Part shown: in pieces, positions 39,155 to 47,133 of the stretch | Layout: each line of letters opens with the position of its first letter | How positions within the stretch are numbered: position 1 is the first letter of the stretch | Assembly (NCBI RefSeq): GCF_030397665.1 | Contig: NZ_JAPUBT010000002.1 | Location: 529,383 to 593,382, forward strand | DNA from: Janthinobacterium sp. SUN073 | GTDB lineage: Bacteria; Pseudomonadota; Gammaproteobacteria; Burkholderiales; Burkholderiaceae_D | Direction of reading: 5' to 3' | Length of the DNA: 64,000 nucleotides | Position numbers and translations under genes: made by a program | Notes under the pieces: model-generated | Told to the model about the DNA's origin: nothing | What the model saw: the letters and a program-made list of their open reading frames with translations, nothing else | Databases searched by the model: none

Positions 39155-39229
39155 GATGAGCTCCTCAAAGTTAACACCTCGGTTGACACCTCAGTTCGGA
39201 TTACCTTGCCGGACAGCCTGGCCATCCGG

Positions 39230-39796
39230 CTAACAATCGAGCACGACGATGTGCCCGCCCTCGCGGCGCCAGCGGCCAGCGTCCCCTCCCGGAGTTTGCG
39301 CCGCCTGCCTGAGCAAGCCTGGCGCCACGCTGCGCGCCACCTGCAGCAGGGCAGTTTCCACCCGCGCCCCGGGGGCGCGCGCGTCCATGCCGCCGTCCTG
39401 CGCCAGTTCCGTATTGACGGCATCGATCAGATGCACGACCTGGCGCGCCAGTTCGAATTCCTTGTCTTCCGGGCTCAATCCTTCCAATTCCATGCCGAAG
39501 ATGCCCGCGGCGCGCCGCTTGAGCGCCTGCGGCGAACCGCCATGCAGGGGCAGCAAGGGCGCCACCACCTTGCCCAGCAGCTTGCGCAGCGGCCCTTCCA
39601 GCGGCGTGCCGCGCACTTGCCGGCCCGCCACAGTGGCGCCCAGCTGGCGCATCAGGAAAGCATCGAACTGGGCAGGCCCCTGCAATTCCAGCAAGTGCGC
39701 CGCCAGGGCCAGCTCATCTTCCTGCTGCAGGGGCGGCATAGCCGGCGCGTCAGGCAACTCCATTTCGGGACGATAGGCAAGCAGGCGGCTGGTCAT
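39230..39796 (-). CDS. Glycine-zipper paralogue A, first gene of the sigma-54 operon
   Basis: Encodes 188 residues from ATG 39796, with GGAG ten bases upstream; an in-frame ATG further out would put the start upstream of the likely transcription start. It has the shared pieces: EDELALAAHLLELQGPAQFDAFLMRQLG (about 25-52), a shorter hydrophobic centre (LRKLLGKVVAPLLPLHGG), LSPEDKEFELARQVVHLIDAVNTEL (about 107-131), and the terminus GRWRREGGHIVVLDC. It lacks the aromatic/acidic head of the others and has a much weaker glycine zipper, so it is the most diverged paralogue. It starts about 35 bases after the predicted sigma-54 transcription start. Confidence 0.85.
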   Translation of the reverse strand: MTSRLLAYRPEMELPDAPAMPPLQQEDELALAAHLLELQGPAQFDAFLMRQLGATVAGRQVRGTPLEGPLRKLLGKVVAPLLPLHGGSPQALKRRAAGIFGMELEGLSPEDKEFELARQVVHLIDAVNTELAQDGGMDARAPGARVETALLQVARSVAPGLLRQAAQTPGGDAGRWRREGGHIVVLDC

Positions 39797-39842
39797 GGCA
39801 GGCTCCGGTGAAAGACAGGCGTATGGCCCATGCCTCCCTGAC

Positions 39843-39857
39843 GCAAGGGTCATGCCA
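39843..39857 (-). promoter_or_regulatory. Sigma-54 (-24/-12) promoter of the operon
   Basis: On the minus strand TGGCATGACCCTTGC has the GG and GC elements exactly 10 bases apart, matching TGGCAC-N5-TTGC with one mismatch. Predicted start of transcription is near 39831, giving a leader of about 35 bases before ATG 39796. Confidence 0.75.
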
Positions 39858-39897
39858 GCCATGCGGGGAAAGGACGCGGGGGAAGAACGGCATGGCA

Positions 39898-39917
39898 CGG
39901 CGAACGGTGTTTCGCCG
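39898..39917. promoter_or_regulatory. Inverted repeat, candidate upstream activating sequence
   Basis: CGGCGAA-N6-TTCGCCG is a perfect 7-base inverted repeat about 75 bases upstream of the predicted sigma-54 start. A further CGGCGAA lies at 39940-39946. The position suits binding by the Fis-type helix-turn-helix of the activator at 30495-31883. The remaining sequence 39918-40088 shows no gene. Confidence 0.55.
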
Positions 39918-40088
39918 ATAGCGTAAAAACCATCGTTTCCGGCGAAGCGGGTTTCGTTATCGTGAGGAGCTTTCGAACAGGCTGGACTGGCAGGAATGAT
40001 GACGTCGCCTATGCCCCCGGCACCACGCCAGGCGCACGCGCTCGCCTGACCTAGTGGTTCGGCGTGGCCTGGGTTTCATGACAGTCAC

Positions 40089-40404
40089 TTAACCGATCAC
40101 GGCGATGCTCAGGGTGACGACATGGCCCGGCGTGGCATAGCTGATCTGTGCCAGCTTGCGCACGCTGGCCGCGTAGGATTCGTTCAAGGTCGCCATCGGG
40201 AAGGTTTACTGCGACGTCTTGAGGCGGTTCGCACCGCTGGCCGCCTTGTCCAGGCTGGGATACACCTCGACATGCACGTGCGGCATGCGCCCCGCGTAGC
40301 AGCCGGCAAAGATCGTCGTAAAACCGAGATTTAGCGTGACGGCGCTGCCGGACGTACCCGTGCTGGCAGCCCCGCCTGCCGCCGCTCGGCCGCCTGCAGC
40401 ATCA
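40089..40404 (-). pseudogene. Intradiol ring-cleavage dioxygenase remnant
   Basis: On the minus strand the frame reads FTTIFAGCYAGRMPHVHVEVYPS (about 40322-40254), the metal-binding region of intradiol dioxygenase-like proteins with the HVH ligand pair. It then continues to LKTSQ and an internal TAA at 40206-40208. After the stop the same frame keeps family-like sequence (SYAASVRKLAQISY, then VTLSIAVIG) to a final TAA at 40089. The N-terminal two thirds, including the tyrosine ligands, are missing. It is a clear dead gene, with both truncation and a nonsense codon. Confidence 0.75.
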
Positions 40405-40572
40405 TTTCGAGGCCGGATGCCAGACCGTGATCATGTAATTCCACACATACTCCAACAAATGGGGCAAGCCCGCCAAGGCGGGACTCAGGCTGGCGCACAG
40501 GTACAGCGCCTGTGTCGCATGGCGCGAAAACGCCTGCAAGCTGCGCTCCGGACGCGGGGCTTGGATGCGCAT
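40402..40572 (-). CDS. Possible small protein of 56 residues
   Basis: An open frame from ATG 40572 encodes 56 residues (MRIQAPRPERSLQAFSRHA at the start, VWNYMITVWHPASK at the end) with a mildly hydrophobic middle. No clear ribosome-binding site or family match. It may be part of the decayed DNA around the dioxygenase remnant. Confidence 0.3.
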   Translation of the reverse strand: MRIQAPRPERSLQAFSRHATQALYLCASLSPALAGLPHLLEYVWNYMITVWHPASK

Positions 40573-40602
40573 GCTGCCTCTCCCTGTGCTCGCGCCTGCC
40601 GC

Positions 40603-41091
40603 TTACCGCGGGCGCTGGGAACCGGGCAAGCCCTGGCGCCTGTCACGCCGCTGCTGCGCCTGCTTTCGCTGTTCCGGCGTCAGCACGGCCAGCAATTGCT
40701 GCTCCAGCCGCGCATGCAGCAAGCTGATCTGCGCCATGGCTTGCGCCGCCGTGTTCGCCAGCGCGCTGGCCTTCGCATCGTCGTAGGCACTGGACCCGGC
40801 CAGGGCGCGCAGTTGCGCATGTGCCTTGAAAGCGATCTTTTTCTGTTCGCGCAGCAGGGGCGCCTGGGCGTAGGTGGCGGCGAAGACCTTGTCCAGCTGC
40901 GCTTCGCTCAACTCGATGCCGCGCAGGAAGGGCGGCAAGCGTCCGGAACCATGGCCCAGGCTGGGCGGTGGCCCCGGCATGGCGCGCGCTAGCGGGCCGT
41001 CCGCCGCAGATTCTTGCTGGGCCAGCGCCAGCAGTGGCATGCTGCTGGCGGACAGCAGCAACAAGGATACGGCGATACTCAGGTATTTCAT
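40603..41091 (-). CDS. Spy/CpxP-like periplasmic stress protein
   Basis: Encodes 162 residues with a signal peptide (residues 1-24, ending LLALA). The mature part is helical and basic and has Spy/CpxP-type LTxxQ-like elements: IELSEAQLDKVFAATYAQAP (about 58-77) and VLTPEQRKQAQQRRDRRQG (about 135-153). Proteins of this family are periplasmic chaperones; CpxP also inhibits the CpxA kinase. It is divergent from the cpxR/cpxA-like pair, and CpxR boxes fill the shared promoter region, supporting induction by envelope stress. Confidence 0.85.
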   Translation of the reverse strand: MKYLSIAVSLLLLSASSMPLLALAQQESAADGPLARAMPGPPPSLGHGSGRLPPFLRGIELSEAQLDKVFAATYAQAPLLREQKKIAFKAHAQLRALAGSSAYDDAKASALANTAAQAMAQISLLHARLEQQLLAVLTPEQRKQAQQRRDRRQGLPGSQRPR

Positions 41092-41139
41092 CGGGCTTTC
41101 CTTTCGTGGCGATCAGCCCTGATTGTCGGCGTCTGGCGT

Positions 41140-41219
41140 GTAAAGCAACGTTAGGGCGGCGTAAAAGCGTGTAAAGGAAGCTGCGCAAATGTAAGCAGAC
41201 GTATGTAAAAGCGGGTAAA
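41140..41219. promoter_or_regulatory. Array of CpxR boxes in the spy/cpxR divergent promoter
   Basis: Two perfect GTAAA-N5-GTAAA sites lie at 41161-41175 and 41205-41219. Two degenerate ones are at 41140-41154 (GTAAA-N5-GTTAG) and 41191-41205 (GTAAG-N5-GTATG). The layout supports CpxR control of both flanking operons, including autoregulation. Confidence 0.85.
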
Positions 41220-41284
41220 ACGGCGCTGAACCGCCCCTGTTGACTGCTATCATCGGGCGATATTCACCCGAAAAAAGCACAGGC

Positions 41285-41974
41285 ATGAGCAAGGTTTTGT
41301 TAATCGATGACGACGTGGAACTGGTCGGCATGTTCCAGGAATACCTGACGCAGGAAGGTTTTGACACCCGCGCCGTGCATGACGGCGAAAGCGGCGCGGC
41401 CGAAGCGCTGACGGGCCTGTACGCCATCGCCGTCCTCGACGTCATGATGCCGCGCATGAATGGCCTGGAAACCCTGCGCCGCATCCGCGCCGGCAGCAAC
41501 CTGCCCATCCTGATGCTGACGGCGCGCGGCGATGACACCGACCGCATCGTCGGCCTGGAGCTGGGCGCCGACGATTACGTCACCAAACCGTGCACGCCGC
41601 GCGAGCTGACGGCGCGCATCCGCGCCATCCTGCGCCGTTCGCAAGCGGCGCCGCACGACACGTCGGGCCTGGCGCCACTGGCCGTGGGGCAACTGACGAT
41701 GTGGCCGGAACAGCGCCGCGTTGCCTGGGCCGGCGCGCATCTGGAGCTGACGAGCACGGAATTCAACCTGCTGGAAGTGCTGGTGCGCCATGCGGGCAAG
41801 CCCGTGAGCAAGAATCAATTGTCGGAACTGGGCCTGGGCCGGCCCATGGCGCGCTTCGACCGCAATATCGACGTGCACTTGAGCAGCCTGCGCCGCAAGC
41901 TGGGCAGCCTGGCCGACGGCCGCTCCTGCCTGCAGACCGTCTACCGTCTCGGCTACCAGCTGATCAAGGAGTAA
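41285..41974 (+). CDS. cpxR: CpxR-like OmpR-family response regulator
   Basis: Encodes 229 residues from ATG 41285, where the receiver begins MSKVLLIDDD. The receiver has acidic Asp8-10, phospho-acceptor Asp52 (VLDVMMP) and Lys of DYVTKP (about 102). A winged-helix DNA-binding domain follows (LELTSTEFNLLEVLVRHAGKPVSKNQLSE ... IDVHLSSLRRKLG, YRLGYQL). The assignment to CpxR is supported by the GTAAA-N5-GTAAA sites in its own promoter and by the adjoining Spy-like and CpxA-like genes. It ends two bases before the kinase gene. Confidence 0.9.
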   Translation: MSKVLLIDDDVELVGMFQEYLTQEGFDTRAVHDGESGAAEALTGLYAIAVLDVMMPRMNGLETLRRIRAGSNLPILMLTARGDDTDRIVGLELGADDYVTKPCTPRELTARIRAILRRSQAAPHDTSGLAPLAVGQLTMWPEQRRVAWAGAHLELTSTEFNLLEVLVRHAGKPVSKNQLSELGLGRPMARFDRNIDVHLSSLRRKLGSLADGRSCLQTVYRLGYQLIKE

Positions 41975-41976
41975 GC

Positions 41977-43467
41977 GTGGGCCGTCTGTTCTGGAAGTTT
42001 TTTCTGTGCATCATGCTGGCGCAAGTGACGGCCACCATCGGCATCGGCGGCACCTTCTGGCTGAAAAACCGGGCGGCCCAGCAGGAGCGGGCCCTCGACA
42101 TCGATACCAGCCCGCCCGCGCAAATGATCATCGAGGCCGCCAGCGCCACCGTGGAAGCGGGCGGCAGCCAGGCCTTGCGGCAATTCCTGGGCAAGCTCGA
42201 ACGCATGCGCGTGTTTGCCGTCGATGCCAAAGGGCAAGAACTGATGGGTCGCACGGTGCATCCCGCCATGCTGGCCAAGGCGCGCGCCATGCTGGAGCAA
42301 AGCCAGCCCCATCCCGTTGTGCGTACAGTCACCGGCAGCGACGGCCAGCGCTATCTGCTGTTCCTGCCCTCGTCCGAACGCTTCCGCAATGCCGAGGCGG
42401 GCGCCGCGCGCGACACGCTCAACGCCGTCGCCATGAGCGGCCCGCGCGCCATGGGACCCGCTCCACGGCCCCACGAAGCGGGCGCCCCGCCGCCACGCGG
42501 CGAATTCGGCCGCGGCATGCCGCCGGGCTCCCGCATGGACAGCCCCTACCGCACCTTCATTCCCCTGGCCGCCGCCATCGCCGCCAGCCTGCTGTTCTCA
42601 TTCTTGCTGGCCTGGTATTTTGCGCGTCCCATCCGCGACCTGCGGCAAGCGTTCGAGGCCGCCTCGCACGGCGACCTGGCACCGCGTTTTCACGCCAGCG
42701 GCAAGCGCGGCGATGAATTGACGGACCTGGGCCGCGATTTCGACCGCATGACGGGCCGTTTACGCAATCTCATGGAAAGCCAGACGCGCTTGCTGCATGA
42801 CGTCTCGCACGAACTGCGCTCGCCGCTGGCGCGCTTGCAAGCGGCCATCGGCCTGGCGCACCAGCAGCCGGACAAGATAGACGCCTCGCTGCAGCGCATC
42901 GAACGCGAAAGCGAACGCATGGATAAGCTGATCGGCGAACTGCTGACCCTGTCGCGGCTGGAAGCGGGCGCCACTTCTCCCCTCAGCGAAGACATCGACA
43001 TCGCCGAGCTGTTGCACGACATTATGGAAGACGCCCGCTACGAAGCGAAGGCGCGCCAGGTGGGCATCGCCCTGGCGGGCGACGCAGCCATTGCCGACGC
43101 CGCTGTCACGGGCCGGCCGGAACTGCTGGCGCGCGCCGTGGAAAACGTGGTGCGCAATGCCGTCAAGCACAGCCCCGACGGCGGCACGGTGGAAGTGAAT
43201 TTGTCGCGCTTGCATGACGGCAAGCAGGATCTGCTGCGCATTGCGGTGCTGGACCGGGGCCCCGGCGTGGCCAGCGCCGACCTGGCCCGCATTTTTGAAC
43301 CGTTCTTCCGCGCCAGCCATACCCAGCACAACACGGACGGCCATGGCCTGGGCCTGGCCATCGCCCAGCACGTCATCAGCGCCCATGGGGGCCGCATCGG
43401 GGCCAGCTTGCGCAGTGGTGGCGGGCTGTGCGTGGAAATGCTGCTGCCCGTCAACACGCCAGGCTGA
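41977..43467 (+). CDS. cpxA: CpxA-like sensor histidine kinase
   Basis: Encodes 496 residues from GTG 41977 with AAGGAG just upstream in the end of cpxR. Two membrane helices (about residues 8-28 and 190-210) enclose a periplasmic sensor that contains a Pro/Gly/Arg-rich segment (about 150-185), likely disordered. A HAMP domain (about 212-262), the phospho-acceptor H-box LLHDVSHELRSPLARLQ (about 273-289), an N-box ENVVRNAVKHSP, and G-boxes DRGPGV and GHGLGLAI follow. It should phosphorylate the adjoining CpxR-like regulator in response to envelope stress; Spy/CpxP-like protein may damp it. Confidence 0.9.
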   Translation: MGRLFWKFFLCIMLAQVTATIGIGGTFWLKNRAAQQERALDIDTSPPAQMIIEAASATVEAGGSQALRQFLGKLERMRVFAVDAKGQELMGRTVHPAMLAKARAMLEQSQPHPVVRTVTGSDGQRYLLFLPSSERFRNAEAGAARDTLNAVAMSGPRAMGPAPRPHEAGAPPPRGEFGRGMPPGSRMDSPYRTFIPLAAAIAASLLFSFLLAWYFARPIRDLRQAFEAASHGDLAPRFHASGKRGDELTDLGRDFDRMTGRLRNLMESQTRLLHDVSHELRSPLARLQAAIGLAHQQPDKIDASLQRIERESERMDKLIGELLTLSRLEAGATSPLSEDIDIAELLHDIMEDARYEAKARQVGIALAGDAAIADAAVTGRPELLARAVENVVRNAVKHSPDGGTVEVNLSRLHDGKQDLLRIAVLDRGPGVASADLARIFEPFFRASHTQHNTDGHGLGLAIAQHVISAHGGRIGASLRSGGGLCVEMLLPVNTPG

Positions 43468-43496
43468 GCTGGCAGCGAGTACTGCCCGAAACTTGC

Positions 43497-43832
43497 TTAC
43501 GCCTGGGTATCGATGATGCTGCCCAGGGTCGACGAGGCCGACTTGCCCGGGCTCGTCGCCGTATCGGCGCTGCTGGCCGTCTGGGGAGCTTGCTGCGCCT
43601 GCGCAGCGGCCGCTTGCAGTTGCGCAATTTGCGCCTGCAAGGCCTGGATTTGCTGTGCCAGCTGCTGCTGCAGCTTTTGCGACGCCTCCGTCTGCGTGCC
43701 CTTCTGCGATTCCGTCAATTCTTTTTGCGCCGCCGTGATCTGCTTTTGCAGCGCCGCGATCTGCGAACTGCTGCCCGAACTGGCACTACTGGCCGCGCTG
43801 ACTGCGCCGCCTGAACCGATTGCCGCTACCAT
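43497..43832 (-). CDS. FlxA-like coiled-coil protein
   Basis: Encodes 111 residues. A Ser/Ala/Gly-rich start leads into a Gln/Ala-rich coiled coil (about residues 24-80: SQIAALQKQITAAQKELTES, LQQQLAQQIQALQAQIAQLQ), then an Ala/Ser tail. It matches the FlxA-like family of small uncharacterised proteins. A perfect CpxR box 69 bases upstream of its start suggests membership of the Cpx regulon. It is convergent with cpxA, 29 bases apart. Confidence 0.8.
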   Translation of the reverse strand: MVAAIGSGGAVSAASSASSGSSSQIAALQKQITAAQKELTESQKGTQTEASQKLQQQLAQQIQALQAQIAQLQAAAAQAQQAPQTASSADTATSPGKSASSTLGSIIDTQA

Positions 43833-43900
43833 GATGCCTCCTCAGTGTTTCAATACCAAGGTTAACGGCAAGCATGGGGCGCGGATGTAGGGCGGCAGGT

Positions 43901-43915
43901 GTAAAGGCAGGTAAA
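43901..43915. promoter_or_regulatory. CpxR box upstream of the flxA-like gene
   Basis: GTAAA-GGCAG-GTAAA is a perfect match to the CpxR consensus. It lies 69 bases upstream of the flxA-like start (minus strand) and 39 bases past the end of dcd. Confidence 0.75.
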
Positions 43916-43953
43916 GACAGGGAGAGGCGGCTGGCGCCCCGCCCTTCCGGCGA

Positions 43954-44523
43954 TCAGGTCTTCGGCAAGGTCACGCCCACCTGGCCCTGGTATTTGCCGC
44001 CACGGTCCTTGTACGATGTTTCGCACACTTCATCGGACTCGAAGAACAACACTTGCGCCACGCCTTCGTTGGCGTAGATTTTCGCCGGCAACGGTGTCGT
44101 GTTGGAAAACTCCAGGGTCACGAAACCTTCCCATTCCGGTTCGAACGGGGTGACGTTGACGATGATGCCGCAACGGGCATAGGTGCTCTTGCCCAGGCAA
44201 ATCGTCAATACGTTGCGGGGAATGCGGAAATACTCGACCGTACGGGCCAGCGCGAACGAATTCGGCGGGATGATGCAATAACCCTTGCCAGACACATCGA
44301 CGAAGTTATTCGCGTCAAAATCCTTCGGGTCGACGATGGTGGTGTTGATGTTGGTAAACAACTTGAACTCGTCGGCGCAGCGGATGTCATAGCCATAGCT
44401 GGAGGTGCCATAGGAAACGATGCGGTTGCCGTCGCGTTCCTTGACCTGGCCCGGTTCGAACGGCTCGATCATGCCCGTTGATTCGGCCATGCGGCGTATC
44501 CATTTATCGCTTTTAATCGTCAT
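43954..44523 (-). CDS. dcd: dCTP deaminase
   Basis: Encodes 189 residues, the family's usual length. Conserved parts: [13 protein letters not shown] at the start, [13 protein letters not shown] (about residue 41), [32 protein letters not shown] (about 110-141, with the catalytic Glu138 region), and [21 protein letters not shown]. It deaminates dCTP to dUTP, the precursor for dUMP used by ThyA. It is separated from the hydrolase downstream on the plus side by 133 bases without a gene, which holds its promoter. Confidence 0.95.
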   Translation of the reverse strand: MTIKSDKWIRRMAESTGMIEPFEPGQVKERDGNRIVSYGTSSYGYDIRCADEFKLFTNINTTIVDPKDFDANNFVDVSGKGYCIIPPNSFALARTVEYFRIPRNVLTICLGKSTYARCGIIVNVTPFEPEWEGFVTLEFSNTTPLPAKIYANEGVAQVLFFESDEVCETSYKDRGGKYQGQVGVTLPKT

Positions 44524-44656
44524 CGCAGGGGTATCTTTCTAGAATATCGGAATGGCGGGGGCCGCACGCCTGCTGCAGGCACGGCCCGAATGGCAGGATT
44601 TTACGCGAAAATCCGCCACTGTTGGCCCTTGCAAGATGAAAATCGTTGGTCTCAGG

Positions 44657-45457
44657 CTACTGTTTCGCCAGCAAGGAAGTGATCATCTCGCGCACGACTT
44701 GCGCCGTCAGTTCAGGGTTTTCCATGGGAAACAGATGGCCACCCGGCACCTGGCGGAAAAACTTGCCGACCAGCTTGCGCGTGGCCTTCAAGCCCGCCTG
44801 CCGGCATTCCACCGATTCCGTGCCGCCGATAAAGCCGATGGGCACCGGCAAACCATCCTTGACGAGGCCGCCGATATGGTGCGGCAAGCTGCGATAAACA
44901 TCCGTTTCCACTTCGCGCGTAAAGCGCAGCTGCACTCCGTCCGGATGGGGGACCAGGCCGCTGTCTATGTAGTCGCGCAACACTTGCGGCGCCCACATGG
45001 CGAACATGTCCTTGGCGGCAAAGTGTGCATACGCGGCTTGCGCGTCGGGCCACAGCTTGCGCCGCCGGGCGGAAAACCGCGACGGAGAAAACCGCTCGCC
45101 CAGCGCCGTGTTGCGCGCCAAGCGCACCAGCAAGGCGCGCCAGCCCGCCACCACGGGCGAATCGAGCAAGACCACGCAGCGCACGAGATCCGGCCGCTGC
45201 TTGGCCACCATCACGCTGAGCATGCCGCCCAGCGAATGGCCGACGAGGATCACGGGCGCGCTGTAGCGGCGCTCGAGGTCGTCGATATACTCGCGCACCA
45301 GCTCGGGCCAGCCCGTGCTGACGGGATAATCCGGGTCGTGCGCGTGCATGTCGAGCGCCTGCACGCTGTAATGCTGGCCCAGCAAGCCGAACAGCTTGCG
45401 GTAGGTGCCGGCAGGATAACTGTTGGCGTGGGCAAAGTGCAGTTGCGGGAGTGTCAT
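44657..45457 (-). CDS. Alpha/beta-hydrolase
   Basis: Encodes 266 residues. The nucleophile elbow is GHSLGGML (about residue 73), HFAHANSYPAGTYRKLF at the start carries the oxyanion region, and GGHLFPMENPELTA (about 240) holds the catalytic histidine. The acid is probably in the IGFIGGTESVE segment near residue 210, though there it is Glu rather than Asp. Substrate unknown. It is the third gene of a minus-strand row with the HAD hydrolase and the TSUP transporter. Confidence 0.85.
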   Translation of the reverse strand: MTLPQLHFAHANSYPAGTYRKLFGLLGQHYSVQALDMHAHDPDYPVSTGWPELVREYIDDLERRYSAPVILVGHSLGGMLSVMVAKQRPDLVRCVVLLDSPVVAGWRALLVRLARNTALGERFSPSRFSARRRKLWPDAQAAYAHFAAKDMFAMWAPQVLRDYIDSGLVPHPDGVQLRFTREVETDVYRSLPHHIGGLVKDGLPVPIGFIGGTESVECRQAGLKATRKLVGKFFRQVPGGHLFPMENPELTAQVVREMITSLLAKQ

Positions 45458-45515
45458 CGTGGGGCTGTGCCGGTGAATGCGATAAACAATTGTAATGGCA
45501 TGCCGGCAAGCCGTA

Positions 45516-46211
45516 TCAGAGGAAGGCCTCTAATTGCCCCCGCGCCTGGGCCATGCCGGGCACGAACGAAGCCAGTACCTCGCCCAGCTCGGCGTTTGAA
45601 TCCACCACGCAAAAGGCGTCGTCGAACGCGTGATGACGGTTCATCTGATTGCGCACGACGATGCATTCCAGCCCGGCGGCCCTGGCGGCGCGCAAGCCGC
45701 GCGGCGAGTCTTCCACCGCCACGCAGTCTGCGGCGGCCAGGCCCAGGCGCTGCAGGCCCAGCTGGTAGCCGTCGGGCGCCGGCTTGCTCTCGCCATACAT
45801 TTCACGCGTCAGCACGAAGTCGAAGTGGCGCAACAAGCCCGTGACCGCATGGCTGATCCGGAAATGCTGTGCGTAGGCACTGGTGACCACGCCCATGGCC
45901 ACGTGCGGACGCAGCGCCGCCAGCACCGGTGCTATGCCGGGTATGGCCAGCCGGTGCGCCTGGCGCAAGCGTTGCGCAAACAGCACGGTGCGCTCGGCGC
46001 GCAAGCGCTCGACCAGCTCGATGGCGTGGCCCTGCCCCAGCAGCACATGCCAGGCGCCGTAGTTATTGTCCAGGAACCAGTCAAAGAATTGCTTTGGCGT
46101 CAGGTCTATGCCGTAGGGCAAGAGCAAATCGCGGTTGCATTCGTAAAACAGCTGCTCGGTGTCGACCAGCACGCCATCGTTGTCCCACAGCACGCCCCGG
46201 ATGGTTTTCAT
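45516..46211 (-). CDS. HAD-superfamily hydrolase (subfamily IA, beta-phosphoglucomutase-like)
   Basis: Encodes 231 residues. Motif I is LWDNDGVLVDTEQLFYE (about residues 8-24) with the nucleophile and general-acid Asp residues, a helical cap follows, motif II is VVTSAYAQHF (about 109), motif III the Lys in GESKPAPDGYQLGLQRLG (about 144), and motif IV is AVEDSPRGLRAARAAGL (about 160). It should dephosphorylate a small sugar phosphate or related metabolite. Its start is 21 bases beyond the end of the TSUP gene, so they may be co-transcribed. Confidence 0.9.
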   Translation of the reverse strand: MKTIRGVLWDNDGVLVDTEQLFYECNRDLLLPYGIDLTPKQFFDWFLDNNYGAWHVLLGQGHAIELVERLRAERTVLFAQRLRQAHRLAIPGIAPVLAALRPHVAMGVVTSAYAQHFRISHAVTGLLRHFDFVLTREMYGESKPAPDGYQLGLQRLGLAAADCVAVEDSPRGLRAARAAGLECIVVRNQMNRHHAFDDAFCVVDSNAELGEVLASFVPGMAQARGQLEAFL

Positions 46212-46232
46212 GACTAGGCTAGGCTCAAAAAC

Positions 46233-46994
46233 TTACTTGAAGAAGATGTCGTAGGACAATTTCAAGATCAGCAGCACCAGCAGCACGAGGAAGAGAATGC
46301 GCACGAAGGCGGCGCCGCGGCGCACGGCGATCCAGGTACCCGTCAGGGCGCCCAGGATATTGCACACAGCCATCGGTGCGGCCACCGCGTACACCACGTG
46401 GCCGGCGGGAATGAAAAAGGCCAGCGCGGCCACGTTGGTGGCGATATTCACCAGTTTCGAGCAGGCCGAGGCGAGGATGAAATCGAAGCCGAAGACGCGG
46501 ATGAACAGGAAAATCAAAAAGCTGCCCGTGCCCGGCCCGAACAGGCCGTCATAAAAGCCGATGGCGCCGCCGATGACGATGGCGAGGATGCGTTCACGCG
46601 GGCCGATGGGGCGCGCTTCGCGCGTGCTGCCGAAATCTTTCTTGATGAAGGTGTAGATAGCCATGATGATGATCAACACCAGCACCATGGGGCGCACCAC
46701 CTGCTGCGGCACATACGACACGGCGGCGGCGCCGATGAAGGACATGACGAAGGCGCTGGCCACGGCGGGCAGCACCAGCAGCCAGGGAATGTTGACCTTG
46801 CCGACAAACGAGCGGGCGGCAAACGTGGTGCCGCAGGCGGACGCCAGTTTATTCGTGCCCAGCAAGGATGTCGATGCCATGTTCGGCATCAGGTTGAACA
46901 AGGCCGGCAGCTGTATCAGCCCGCCCCCGCCCACGGCGGCATCGATCAGGCCGGCAAAGAAGGCAAATAAACACAGCAGCGAAATGGTCAGCAT
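46233..46994 (-). CDS. TSUP (TauE/SafE, DUF81) family membrane transporter
   Basis: Encodes 253 residues from ATG 46994, with about eight hydrophobic helices. The two family repeats begin AFFAGLIDAAVGGGGLIQLPAL (about 10-31) and GGAIGFYDGLFGPGTGSFLIF (about 145-165). Members export or import sulfite, sulfoacetate or similar organosulfur and carboxylate anions. The substrate is not evident here. Confidence 0.9.
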   Translation of the reverse strand: MLTISLLCLFAFFAGLIDAAVGGGGLIQLPALFNLMPNMASTSLLGTNKLASACGTTFAARSFVGKVNIPWLLVLPAVASAFVMSFIGAAAVSYVPQQVVRPMVLVLIIIMAIYTFIKKDFGSTREARPIGPRERILAIVIGGAIGFYDGLFGPGTGSFLIFLFIRVFGFDFILASACSKLVNIATNVAALAFFIPAGHVVYAVAAPMAVCNILGALTGTWIAVRRGAAFVRILFLVLLVLLILKLSYDIFFK

Positions 46995-47133
46995 GATAGG
47001 CAATGAGAATGGGCGACAGCGGCAGTATAGGCGCCGTGGATTTTTCCGGATGCAACTTCATATTGCGGAAACCGCAATCAGGCGTAACGCTTGACGGAAT
47101 GCGCCAGGAGGCCTGACTACTGCTGACTGGTTA

